Below, in pieces: positions 20,256 to 28,859 of a stretch of DNA of 64,000 nt. Origin of the DNA: Marinobacter azerbaijanicus (GTDB lineage: Bacteria > Pseudomonadota > Gammaproteobacteria > Pseudomonadales > Oleiphilaceae); NCBI RefSeq assembly GCF_030250645.1, contig NZ_JASSVS010000006.1, positions 62,001 to 126,000 of the forward strand. The letters run 5' to 3'. Position 1 is the first letter of the stretch; the number at the start of each line of letters is the position of its first letter. Made by a program: the position numbers and the translations under genes. The notes beneath the pieces were generated by a model. The model ran no database searches. It worked only from the letters and a program-made list of their open reading frames with translations, and had not been told where the DNA came from.

Positions 20256-20726
20256 ATGACCGACACATCCCTGACAATCGAGAATATTCTCGCGCCGGAG
20301 CTGACCCTTTGCCGGGTGCCTGCCTCCAGCAAAAAGCGGGTTATGGAAACCATTGCCGAGCAGATCCAGCAACACGACGCTACGCTCAGCGAAACCCAGA
20401 TATTCAATAATCTGGTCGCCCGGGAGCGGCTGGGAAGTACCGGTATTGGCCAGGGCATCGCCATCCCCCACTGCCGGCTTGAAGGGCTGGATCACGTTGT
20501 GGGCGTACTGATGACGCTGGAAGAAGGGGTGGCCTTTGACGCCATTGATAACCAGCCAGTGGACCTGATTTTCACCCTGATCGTTCCCAAGGAAGCGACC
20601 AGCGAACACCTTGAGCTGCTGAGCCAGCTGGCCGAAAAGTTCAACGAAAGGGCGTTCTGCAATCAGCTCCGCCAGTGTACCGATGCGGACTCTCTCTATC
20701 GCCGGATGACCGCAAAGGGAAGCTGA
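20256..20726 (+). CDS. ptsN: Nitrogen PTS enzyme IIA (EIIA-Ntr)
   Basis: A 156-aa EIIA protein of the nitrogen phosphotransferase system, a regulatory branch that responds to nitrogen and potassium status. The phosphorylated His is H72 in GIAIPHCRLEG. The conserved GSTGIGQGIAIPH loop and the C-terminal LSQLAEKFNERAFCNQLR are intact. The ATG at 20256 gives the standard length; an upstream TTG lies in the terminator hairpin and is rejected. Confidence 0.95.
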   Translation: MTDTSLTIENILAPELTLCRVPASSKKRVMETIAEQIQQHDATLSETQIFNNLVARERLGSTGIGQGIAIPHCRLEGLDHVVGVLMTLEEGVAFDAIDNQPVDLIFTLIVPKEATSEHLELLSQLAEKFNERAFCNQLRQCTDADSLYRRMTAKGS

Positions 20727-20754
20727 ACCACTCCGGATTCGAGGTGAATGGGCT

Positions 20755-21636
20755 ATGAAACTGATCATTGTCAGCGGCCGGTCAGGCTCCGGTAAAAGTA
20801 CGGCCCTGCATGTACTGGAAGACCTGGGTTTCTATTGCATCGACAATCTGCCCATAGGGTTGCTGTTCCCCCTGACGAGGGAAGCCGCCAACCAGAATTC
20901 GCCGGGCCGCCTGGGAAAGATGGCGGTGAGCATTGACGCCCGCAATCTGTCCGGTGAGCTCAGTAACTTTGAAGATATCTACCGAAGCCTGCAGGATACC
21001 GGCGTCACCATTGAAATCATCTATCTGGATGCCGACGAACAGTCCCTGCTGCAACGATTCCACGCTACGCGTCGCAAGCATCCCCTGAGCGACGACAAGA
21101 CATCACTGCGCGAAGCCATTGGCAACGAGAAGAAGTTGCTGGAGCCCCTTTCCAGACTGGCTGATCTTTACATCGACACCACCGGGCTCTCCATGTACGA
21201 GCTGAGGGACATGGTCAAGCAGCGGGTGGCCGGACGCCGTCACCAGGAACTGGCGTTACTGTTCCAGTCGTTCGGCTTCAAGCACGGTGTGCCGCTGGAT
21301 TCAGACTATGTCTTCGATGTTCGTTGCCTACCCAATCCGTACTGGGACACCAGCCTCCGACAGTTCATAGGCACCGACCAGCCGGTCATCGATTTCCTGG
21401 AGAAGGAACCGCTGAGCCGTAAAATGGTCGATGACCTGACCGGCTTCCTGGAAAACTGGCTTCCCTCATTTGCCGACAGTAACCGCAGCTACATGACCAT
21501 TTCCATCGGCTGTACCGGCGGCCAGCATCGGTCGGTCTACATCTGCGAACAGCTGGGCCGGCATTTCTCGGACAAGTACAGCAACGTGCAGGTTCGACAT
21601 ACGGAACTGCCTCACTTGCAGAGCCGGGAAAACTGA
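20755..21636 (+). CDS. rapZ: RNase adapter protein RapZ
   Basis: A 293-aa P-loop protein. In E. coli it binds the sRNAs GlmY/GlmZ and delivers GlmZ to RNase E, controlling glucosamine-6-phosphate synthase. The N-terminal Walker A is GRSGSGKST (residues 8-16). The C-terminal RNA-binding domain has YVFDVRCLPNPYWD and SIGCTGGQHRSVYICEQL. It is 28 bp after ptsN and 7 bp before npr. Whether the GlmY/Z partners exist here cannot be judged from the window. Confidence 0.95.
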   Translation: MKLIIVSGRSGSGKSTALHVLEDLGFYCIDNLPIGLLFPLTREAANQNSPGRLGKMAVSIDARNLSGELSNFEDIYRSLQDTGVTIEIIYLDADEQSLLQRFHATRRKHPLSDDKTSLREAIGNEKKLLEPLSRLADLYIDTTGLSMYELRDMVKQRVAGRRHQELALLFQSFGFKHGVPLDSDYVFDVRCLPNPYWDTSLRQFIGTDQPVIDFLEKEPLSRKMVDDLTGFLENWLPSFADSNRSYMTISIGCTGGQHRSVYICEQLGRHFSDKYSNVQVRHTELPHLQSREN

Positions 21637-21643
21637 ACTGTTT

Positions 21644-21913
21644 ATGATCCGCCGCCCTGTAACCATCATCAACAAACTCGGTCTCCATGCCCGCGCCGCA
21701 GCCAAACTTGTGGCCAAGGCATCCGAATTCGAATGCAGCGTGCAGATCAGCCGTAACGGGCGCCAGGTTGACGCCAAGAGCATCATGCCTGTGATGATGC
21801 TGGCCGCCAGCCAGGGAACAGAGGTTGAACTGATTGCAGACGGACCGGATGAAGCCGAAGCCATTGATGGACTGGTAGCGCTGATTGCCGACTACTTCGG
21901 CGAAGGTGAATAA
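21644..21913 (+). CDS. ptsO: HPr-like phosphocarrier NPr
   Basis: An 89-aa HPr-family carrier that passes phosphate from EI-Ntr (ptsP) to PtsN. The active-site His is H15 in NKLGLHARAAAKLV. The second half SIMPVMMLAASQGTEVELIADG has Pro-Val in place of the usual SIM(G/E)VMML of some HPrs, as in other NPr proteins. It is the last gene of the rpoN cluster. Confidence 0.94.
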   Translation: MIRRPVTIINKLGLHARAAAKLVAKASEFECSVQISRNGRQVDAKSIMPVMMLAASQGTEVELIADGPDEAEAIDGLVALIADYFGEGE

Positions 21914-21980
21914 CCGACAGCCTGCAGCTGGTCCAACCACGGCATTCACTTATAACTCTTTCTCACCTATGCGACCTAAC

Positions 21981-21996
21981 TCCGCTATAATGCGGA
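21981..21996 (+). promoter_or_regulatory. mgtE -10 box inside a perfect palindrome
   Basis: TATAAT at 21986-21991 is flanked by TCCGC and GCGGA, giving a perfect 16 bp inverted repeat 24 bases before the mgtE start. No good -35 is seen at the normal distance. The palindrome could be a repressor site over the -10 or coincidence. Confidence 0.5.
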
Positions 21997-22019
21997 GGTT
22001 TTCTGACTGTGGGTGATCC

Positions 22020-23381
22020 ATGACCGATATTCTGGAGAAAAGCCAGGCTCGCCAACGCCTTCGTTCCCTGAGCGAAGCGCTGGATAGTGGCGCCCTGAAA
22101 CAGGTGGCCCGCATCCTCAATGGCGGCCTGAGCCCCAGTGATATTGCCCACCTGCTGGAATCCTCCCCGCCCCGTCAGCGGGCGCTGCTGTGGAACCTTG
22201 TCGACAAACAACTGGAAGGCGAAGTTCTCCAGTACCTCGGTGATGATATTCGTGGCTATTTCCTGAGCCAGCTTAACGCCCAGGAACTCGCCGACATCAT
22301 TGAAGACTTCGAGTCGGATGACCTTGCCGACTTGCTGCAGCAGCTGCCGGATACGGTGATCCAGGAAGTCCTGGACACCATGGACGAACAGGACCGTCAG
22401 CGCGTGGAGGAAGTGCTCTCCTACCCGGAGGACACCGCCGGCGGTCTGATGAATACGGACACTATTACAGTGCGCCCGGACATCAGTATTGACGTGGTTC
22501 TGCGTTACCTGCGCCGTCACCGTAACCTGCCCCCCATGACTGACAGCCTGATTGTGGTGAGCCGGCGGGATGAATTCATCGGCATGCTGCCGATTACCAA
22601 AATGCTGGTATCCAACCCGGCAGCAACCGTTCGGGAAGTCATGGACACGGACATCGAGCCGATCCCGGTGACCCTGTCTGACACCAAAGTGGCTACCCTG
22701 TTCGAGCGCTACGACCTGATATCGGCGCCGGTAGTCAGTGAGGAAGGCAAACTCCTGGGCCGGATCACCATCGATGACGTGGTAGACGTTATCCGTGAGG
22801 ATGCCGATCACTCTCTGATGAGCATGGCTGGCCTGGATGAGGATGAGGATACCTTCGCGCCGATTTTCAAGACTACCCGGCGCAGGGCTGTCTGGCTGGG
22901 CATTAACCTGATCACCGCCTTTACCGCATCCGCCGTGATCGGGCTTTTCGAAGCCACCATCGAGAAAGTGGTAGCACTGGCCGTGTTGATGCCCATCGTG
23001 GCCTCCATGGGCGGCATTGCCGGCAGCCAGACCCTCACGCTGGTGATTCGCGGCATGGCAGTGGGCCAGATCAGCGGCGCCAACGTGGGCTGGCTGCTGA
23101 ACCGCGAGTTTGTCGCAGGCGCCCTTAACGGGCTGCTTTGGGCCGTTGTCGTGGCCTCCGCCGCCACTCTCTGGTTCAAGGACATCATGATTGGCGCTAT
23201 TATCGCCGCCGCTCTGATCATCAATCTGATTGCCGCCGCCCTTGTGGGTACTGTGTTGCCCCTGTTCCTGAAATCCCGCAACATTGATCCCGCGCTGGCG
23301 GGAAGCGTTATACTGACGACCGTGACCGACGTGGTCGGTTTTATGGCGTTCCTTGGCCTGGCCACGATATTTTATGGGTGA
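22020..23381 (+). CDS. mgtE: Magnesium transporter MgtE
   Basis: A 453-aa MgtE-family Mg2+ channel. The order is an N domain (residues about 20-130, QLPDTVIQEVLDTMDEQDRQ), two CBS domains (SYPEDTAGGLMNTDTITV onward) and a connecting helix. A five-helix membrane domain starts near RRRAVWLGINLITAFTASAV and contains the pore segment ASMGGIAGSQTLTLVIRG. The C-terminus GSVILTTVTDVVGFMAFLGLA carries the conserved pore Asp. A REP array begins six bases after the stop. Confidence 0.96.
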   Translation: MTDILEKSQARQRLRSLSEALDSGALKQVARILNGGLSPSDIAHLLESSPPRQRALLWNLVDKQLEGEVLQYLGDDIRGYFLSQLNAQELADIIEDFESDDLADLLQQLPDTVIQEVLDTMDEQDRQRVEEVLSYPEDTAGGLMNTDTITVRPDISIDVVLRYLRRHRNLPPMTDSLIVVSRRDEFIGMLPITKMLVSNPAATVREVMDTDIEPIPVTLSDTKVATLFERYDLISAPVVSEEGKLLGRITIDDVVDVIREDADHSLMSMAGLDEDEDTFAPIFKTTRRRAVWLGINLITAFTASAVIGLFEATIEKVVALAVLMPIVASMGGIAGSQTLTLVIRGMAVGQISGANVGWLLNREFVAGALNGLLWAVVVASAATLWFKDIMIGAIIAAALIINLIAAALVGTVLPLFLKSRNIDPALAGSVILTTVTDVVGFMAFLGLATIFYG

Positions 23382-23387
23382 CGGGTT

Positions 23388-23576
23388 TGTCGGATTACGC
23401 TGCGCTAATCCGACCTACGGGAGGCTTTATCGGTCGCCTGGTGTCGGATTACGCTGCGCTAATCCGACCTACGGGGGGCTTTATCGGTCGCCTGGTGTCG
23501 GATTACGCTGCGCTAATCCGACCTACGGGGCGCCTGAGTTTATGTAGGTCGGATTAGCCGAAGGCGTAATCCGACA
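23388..23576. repeat. Family A REP array: three 54-bp tandem units plus one inverted copy
   Basis: Inverse-orientation REP copies begin at 23388, 23442 and 23496, a constant 54 bp period. The spacer GGCTTTATCGGTCGCCTGG is nearly identical between the first three. A forward copy at 23543-23576 closes the array. It fills the gap between mgtE and darP. The conserved spacer shows that whole REP-plus-spacer units were duplicated, rather than separate insertions. Confidence 0.88.
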
Positions 23577-23608
23577 GAACTGCACCAATACAACAGCACG
23601 GACTCCTG

Positions 23609-24145
23609 ATGAACGATACTCAAGACGACTACCCCGAATACTCGGGCCCCAGCAAATCACAGCTCAAACGGGACATGCACCGTCTGCAGGGGCTGGGCAA
23701 GCGTATGCTGGATCTGAGTAACGACCAGCTCGACACTCTGCCCATCAGCGGTACCCTGCGTGCAGCCATCGAGGAATCCCGCCGTATTCGCCAGAACGAA
23801 GCGCGCCGGCGCCACCTGCAGTACATCGGCAAGATCATTCGTCAGGAGGATGATCCCGAGGGTCTCACCCGTGCCATTGATGCATTCGACGCTGGTAGCG
23901 AGGAGCACACTCGCCGACACCATCTGGCTGAGCGCTGGCGCGACCGGATGATCGAAGAAGGCGACTCTGCTGTGGGGGAGTTCCTGGATTACTGCACAAC
24001 GGCCGATATCCAGCACCTACGCAACCTGGCGCGAAATGCCCGCCGGGACGTACAGAAAGAGAAAAACACCGGCCAGCCAAGAAAGCTCTTTCGCTACCTG
24101 CGTGAATGTATTGACGATGTGGAATCGGCTGACAACCAGGCCTAG
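23609..24145 (+). CDS. darP: DarP/YjgA (DUF615) ribosome-associated protein
   Basis: A 178-aa DUF615 protein; YjgA (DarP) assists late 50S ribosome assembly. Seen: SKSQLKRDMHRLQGLGKRML, LSNDQLDTLPISGTLRAAI, RRRHLQYIGKIIRQED and the C-terminal RKLFRYLRECID, all hallmarks of the family. It is mainly helical and basic. It is convergent with the nitrilase-family gene. In Pseudomonas it lies near tldD/pmbA, which are not seen here. Confidence 0.92.
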   Translation: MNDTQDDYPEYSGPSKSQLKRDMHRLQGLGKRMLDLSNDQLDTLPISGTLRAAIEESRRIRQNEARRRHLQYIGKIIRQEDDPEGLTRAIDAFDAGSEEHTRRHHLAERWRDRMIEEGDSAVGEFLDYCTTADIQHLRNLARNARRDVQKEKNTGQPRKLFRYLRECIDDVESADNQA

Positions 24146-24197
24146 CTCTCAAGGCCCTCTGCGGCTCAGTAGGTCAACGAATTAACCAGACGGGACA

Positions 24198-25058
24198 CTA
24201 GAGCCTGCGGTGCTCCCAGACGGGCATACGGGTGCGTATCCCGCGAAGCCGCTCCGGGTCCAGGTCTGCAGTGACTATTCCCGGCCCCTCGCCAATCTCG
24301 GACAGCACACGCCCCCAGGGGTCGACGATCATACTGTGGCCATAGGTGTGCCGGCGCTCACTGTTCTGGCCGCCCTGCCCGGGTGCCACCATCCAGACCT
24401 GGTTTTCAATGGCTCTCGCCCGTAACAGGGCATGCCAGTGGGCATCGCCTGTGTTCCAGGTAAAGGCGCTGGGCAGTGATACCCATTCGGCGCCCTGCTC
24501 CCGCAACTTGCGGAAGAGCTCCGGGAAACGAAGGTCGTAGCAGATGGCCAGCCCGAGCCGTCCTGCGGGGGTGTCGATCACAACCACGTCTTCGCCGGGC
24601 TCAAAGGTATCCGATTCCCGGTACTGCCCCTGGGCGTCCTCCACCATGGCATCAAACAGGTGAATCTTGTCGTAACGGGCGACTTCCTCGCCATGGCTGT
24701 TGTAGACAAGGCAACAGGCCCGGACCCGATCCTTTACTGTGGAACCGTCCGGGCGTGACGCTATCGGCAGCGAGCCGCCGACAATCCAGATCCCCAGTCC
24801 AGCGGCCTGCTCTGCCAGGAAGTGCCGTATCAGGTTATCCGGGTCGGCCTCGCGGCGGCCGCAACCAATCATCTGCCGGGTTGCCAGCACGGCGAAGTTT
24901 TCCGGCAGGACCGCTATGCCGGCACCTGATGCTGCAGCCTCAGCCAGCAGGCGCTCTGCTTCCTTCAGGTTTGCAGCGATGTCGTGGGTGCTGACCATCT
25001 GAATAGCCGCCACCCTGGTTTTCTGTCCGTTCTCTGCCTGTTGTGCCTGTGCTGACAT
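24198..25058 (-). CDS. Carbon-nitrogen hydrolase (Nit1-like deaminated glutathione amidase)
   Basis: A 286-aa nitrilase-superfamily amidase. The Glu-Lys-Cys catalytic triad is visible: Glu in AVLPENFAVL, Lys in ARYDKIHLFDA and Cys in AICYDLRFPELF. The sequence resembles Nit1-type proteins that repair deaminated glutathione, a function known from homologues and inferred here. The ATG at 25058 follows CGGAGGGCAGTCA, an excellent ribosome site; the longer frame would overlap yhdP. It is 23 bp after yhdP on the same strand. Confidence 0.9.
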   Translation of the reverse strand: MSAQAQQAENGQKTRVAAIQMVSTHDIAANLKEAERLLAEAAASGAGIAVLPENFAVLATRQMIGCGRREADPDNLIRHFLAEQAAGLGIWIVGGSLPIASRPDGSTVKDRVRACCLVYNSHGEEVARYDKIHLFDAMVEDAQGQYRESDTFEPGEDVVVIDTPAGRLGLAICYDLRFPELFRKLREQGAEWVSLPSAFTWNTGDAHWHALLRARAIENQVWMVAPGQGGQNSERRHTYGHSMIVDPWGRVLSEIGEGPGIVTADLDPERLRGIRTRMPVWEHRRL

Positions 25059-25081
25059 TGACTGCCCTCCGGGTAAAATCA

Positions 25082-28000
25082 TTACTGGCCGGTATCGAAG
25101 ACCCGCCTGAGCCGAACATCCGGTTCGTCCCAACTCCCACTCACACTATAGGTTGCACTGGTCAGTTTACTCAATGGATCGCCCAATACTTTATCCAGAA
25201 CAAACAGGGCTCCGCCAATGGGAGCGCCGGCCCCCATCAACAATGCAGCCAGCGGCAGATTCTGGGTCAGCGGAAGCACCACCACCATTTTCATATCGAG
25301 GGTTTCTTCAATCATGTCAGTTGTACCGGTGAGTTTGAACGCACCGGAGGGGCCAACCACCTGGAGTTCCGGATCGAGCGTCAGCAGCCCATTGATCATG
25401 CTTGCCTTTCCGGAAATGGCATCAAATGCCACACCAGCCTCGTAAAGATCGGAAAAATCCAGCTGCAGGCGACGCCACAGCGTGTCGGAGTTCAGCAGAT
25501 TGAATATACGGAACAACTGCGCCGTATTGTTACCCTCCAGGATGACACCATCATCGAAGCGCGCGCTCACTGACCCGCTGAGTCTCGACAGGTCGAACTC
25601 GTTGGGACCGCCCTGCCAGTCGATATCCATATTCACTGCAGTGCTCTCACTGCGAAACGGGATTTCGGTGCCAAACAGGTTGCCCAGGTCCGCCAGGGAC
25701 TGTCCGGTTATGTCACCGGTGAAGCGGGTGGTCTCGCGGCCTCCTGCGATACTCCAGACCAGTTCCCCACCCAGAGTCAACGACTTCAGGTTACCTGCTA
25801 TGTCCTGGATGCGGAGCCGTGTTGCTTCCGGGCGAAGCCCCAGGGACCAGGCGCCGGCATCATCCTCACCAAGCTGGAGACCGGCAATATGAAGATCGAT
25901 ATCCGGCCAGTTTTCCATCGATAGTTCACGGAAGGCACGGAGCTGTTCTTCCGGCTCTGGCAGCGGAGGGGTTTCATCGTCCGGAGCGTCATCACTACGA
26001 GCCAGCTTCAGCCGCTCAAGATCGACAGTAACCGGGCTGTCATCGCCCGGCCAGAACACACTGCCGGCAAGCCACTCGGATTCAGCGTCAATAACCCACT
26101 GTCCGTTGTCCTGTCGCGCAGATATATCGATATCGGTCAGTTGCCGCTCACCCAGAAACAGGCTATTCACCGCAATATCCAGACTATCCGCTTGCCAGGA
26201 CAGGTCCAGACCAAGGCGGTCCGGCCAGTCAACGGAAACACTCACACCACCCTTGTCGCCGGGTGCGATGGTTGCGCTCAGCGGCGCTTCTTCCCCGGCT
26301 TCCTTGGCTAATGGTTCCGGCCAGCTGACCGCAAGTCCGGACAGGTCCGAGTAGAGTTTCACGGCAGAAGCCGTATCCGGGGAAACCTCCAGCGTTGCCT
26401 GGTAGCCAAACTCCCCGCTCAGCCCCAGTCTGGTCCCCTCTGGCAGCGCGGTCTCAGCCAACAGCGTGCCTACGTCAAGGCGGCCGTACTGGCGAATGCC
26501 GAGCATTCCACCGGTTTCGGCCTCTCGCAACAGCACCGTCACCGGCGCTCCCATGAAACGGGCCCGTAAAGGCTCATCCGAGAAACCCTCCGAGGTACTG
26601 TAGTTCAGCTCTCCGCTGATCTGCGTCCATTGCAGATTCGCCGGGGGATAGGTCAGCGTGCCTGCGTCCGCCCGCACCGTGGCGCGAACAGCGGGCGGGG
26701 ATTCGGAACTCAGCGGCAATTCAAGGCCAAGGTCCAGATGATAGTTACCGTCAAGCCGGATACTCTTGCCAGCTTCCCCGGCCATATCGCCCAGGGGGCT
26801 GCTATCCATCCAGTAAGCCACCACGTCACCGGGAACCGGCGCCGCAGCATCAACGAAGACACGGACATCATCCCCGGGCTCCACTCTCACCTGGCCCGGT
26901 TCAAGCTCAAGCCCACCGGTGCGGCCGGAATCCACATCAACCCGGGTGCGGCCATTCTGAACGTAAACCGTGCCGGACGCATCGGTGACCTCTGGCCAGA
27001 GCTCATCGTAACGCACGGTTGCGTCCTGGAAATGGTAAACCATGGAAGAGACAAAGGAGCCCGGCGGAGCATCACGATTGATCAAACCGTGACCGAAGTA
27101 CTCACCTTTGGTGACATTCACCTCTGTTATTGCCGTTGTCAGCCACTCATACAGCCCGGGGCTGACGGCTTTTACCGGTACAAACTCCGCAAGCATATCG
27201 GCTGTTCCGTCGCGGACACCAACCCTGAGGCCCAGGCTGTCTTCGCCGTGACGATCCATCCGCAAGTCGAATGCGCCGGTCAGCCCGGCGCCACTGCCAT
27301 GAACCATCCGGATATCATCAGAGTAGACCCGGGTAATATCTCCCTCGAGGCGCCAGGCCACACCGGCCCGGACACCCTCCAGATCCCAGAACCCGCTGTA
27401 CAGCTTGGGAAAGCCCAATGTCAGCTCGTCACTCCGGGCATCAACGTAGCCCCCGTCGTTGTCCATGACCAGTTTACCGTCCAGGCCCGACACTGCTGGT
27501 GCACCACCATAGGCCCGGATGCTCATCTGCTTCATTAACGCGGCCAGCTCAAAACGTCGGTTTCCCTCGCGCGGCAGGTTGAGCATCAACTGGTTAAGTG
27601 TTCCGGTTGGCCGGTAGTTTTCAAGTGCCCTTGTGGCCATCTCGGGCAGCAGGCCAAGACTGGTCACCAGCCGCCGGAGCGGCCGTAATGGCAACCCATC
27701 GGCGATGATCTGGGGGCCATTATCCTGATGCCTGAATCGAACGCTGAAGGGTGTCACCCGGTCGCCACGCCACTGCCACTCCAGCCCCTTGAGATGGAAC
27801 TCACCGGTGCTGTACCAGGGCCGATCCGGTGGTTCTGATCGCGGAACATCCTGTCGCCTGCGCCAGCCAAACCGTGCGCTGATGTCCTCCAGTGGCGCCA
27901 GGGATTCGCCGCCCGCGCCAATCTGCAGGTAAGGCGTGGCCAGGGTACCGCTGATCTGGTCCATGAAACCATCACGAAACGTCATCCACAACTGGCCGCC

Positions 28001-28816
28001 CAGGTCAAACCCTTCCACCCGGATATCTCTCCAGGCATATTCTTCAATAAGGCCGTCGAACAGCCGCCCGGAGTTGATATCGGCGTAGATCTGGCCGGTA
28101 AAGTCGCCGCGGAAGAAATGACGGCCAACCAGTCCGAAACTGGCCAGCTGCTCTGTGGTGCCGGGACGCATGGCACGACCCGACGCATGAAAGAGCCCCC
28201 GCTGGTATACCAAGTCCAGCTGGGGGATTTCCACATGCCGCAACTGATCATTGTTATCGCGGACGCCAAGATCAAGGCGGGTTATCTTTACCGAGGGATC
28301 GGAAAGCCAGGTACCTGCAAGGTCAAGCCAGAGCTCGATGTCGTTGGCCACCGGTTCGGGGATATCCATCCCCTCGACCATCACTTCACCACGCCGGGTC
28401 TGGTTGACCGTTAACTCCAGACCGTCCGCCTCGAAATTGGTAAACACTATGCGCAAGCGACCCAGCGACGCCAGAAAGTCCAGGCCAATGCGAACGCTCT
28501 GCAGGGAGCCTGCCACATCATCGCCTTCACCATCTGACAGCACGAAAATGTCACGGGCAACAATGGTCGGGTTAAGCCAGTTCCAACTGGAGGAGAGGGA
28601 GCCAATTCGAACATCCTGGCCAAGCCTGGAAGACAATAACTGCTCAATATTGGGGCGGTAATCATTGATGTTCTGGGTCAACTGCCGGCCCAGGCCGGCA
28701 TACAGGGCGAGCAGGACGATAACCACCAGCAGCAACCACCAGATCAGGCTGGCAATGCCTGACACTGATCGGACAAGGATATGCCTGGGTTCTTGCTCAG
28801 CCACAGTGGGTGCCAT
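25082..28816 (-). CDS. yhdP: YhdP-family AsmA-like phospholipid transport protein
   Basis: A 1244-aa AsmA-like protein of the YhdP family (DUF3971 region and AsmA-like C-terminus). In E. coli, YhdP, TamB and YdbH form redundant bridges that move phospholipids to the outer membrane. One N-terminal transmembrane helix (LIWWLLLVVIVLLALYAGL) precedes a very long, repetitive beta-rich periplasmic region. The C-terminal hydrophobic segment (KMVVVLPLTQNLPLAALLMG) and LGDPLSKLTSATYSVSGSWDEP are typical. It sits 43 bp after rng, the E. coli/Pseudomonas order. Confidence 0.94.
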   Translation of the reverse strand: MAPTVAEQEPRHILVRSVSGIASLIWWLLLVVIVLLALYAGLGRQLTQNINDYRPNIEQLLSSRLGQDVRIGSLSSSWNWLNPTIVARDIFVLSDGEGDDVAGSLQSVRIGLDFLASLGRLRIVFTNFEADGLELTVNQTRRGEVMVEGMDIPEPVANDIELWLDLAGTWLSDPSVKITRLDLGVRDNNDQLRHVEIPQLDLVYQRGLFHASGRAMRPGTTEQLASFGLVGRHFFRGDFTGQIYADINSGRLFDGLIEEYAWRDIRVEGFDLGGQLWMTFRDGFMDQISGTLATPYLQIGAGGESLAPLEDISARFGWRRRQDVPRSEPPDRPWYSTGEFHLKGLEWQWRGDRVTPFSVRFRHQDNGPQIIADGLPLRPLRRLVTSLGLLPEMATRALENYRPTGTLNQLMLNLPREGNRRFELAALMKQMSIRAYGGAPAVSGLDGKLVMDNDGGYVDARSDELTLGFPKLYSGFWDLEGVRAGVAWRLEGDITRVYSDDIRMVHGSGAGLTGAFDLRMDRHGEDSLGLRVGVRDGTADMLAEFVPVKAVSPGLYEWLTTAITEVNVTKGEYFGHGLINRDAPPGSFVSSMVYHFQDATVRYDELWPEVTDASGTVYVQNGRTRVDVDSGRTGGLELEPGQVRVEPGDDVRVFVDAAAPVPGDVVAYWMDSSPLGDMAGEAGKSIRLDGNYHLDLGLELPLSSESPPAVRATVRADAGTLTYPPANLQWTQISGELNYSTSEGFSDEPLRARFMGAPVTVLLREAETGGMLGIRQYGRLDVGTLLAETALPEGTRLGLSGEFGYQATLEVSPDTASAVKLYSDLSGLAVSWPEPLAKEAGEEAPLSATIAPGDKGGVSVSVDWPDRLGLDLSWQADSLDIAVNSLFLGERQLTDIDISARQDNGQWVIDAESEWLAGSVFWPGDDSPVTVDLERLKLARSDDAPDDETPPLPEPEEQLRAFRELSMENWPDIDLHIAGLQLGEDDAGAWSLGLRPEATRLRIQDIAGNLKSLTLGGELVWSIAGGRETTRFTGDITGQSLADLGNLFGTEIPFRSESTAVNMDIDWQGGPNEFDLSRLSGSVSARFDDGVILEGNNTAQLFRIFNLLNSDTLWRRLQLDFSDLYEAGVAFDAISGKASMINGLLTLDPELQVVGPSGAFKLTGTTDMIEETLDMKMVVVLPLTQNLPLAALLMGAGAPIGGALFVLDKVLGDPLSKLTSATYSVSGSWDEPDVRLRRVFDTGQ

Positions 28817-28859
28817 CAGGGGAAGCCGCCATGCCTATCCAATACCTGCCGTTCTGGCG

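Noticed and set aside
23388..23576. CRISPR array
   Set aside because: The repeated unit is itself palindromic and both unit and spacer are nearly identical; there are no variable spacers and no cas genes.
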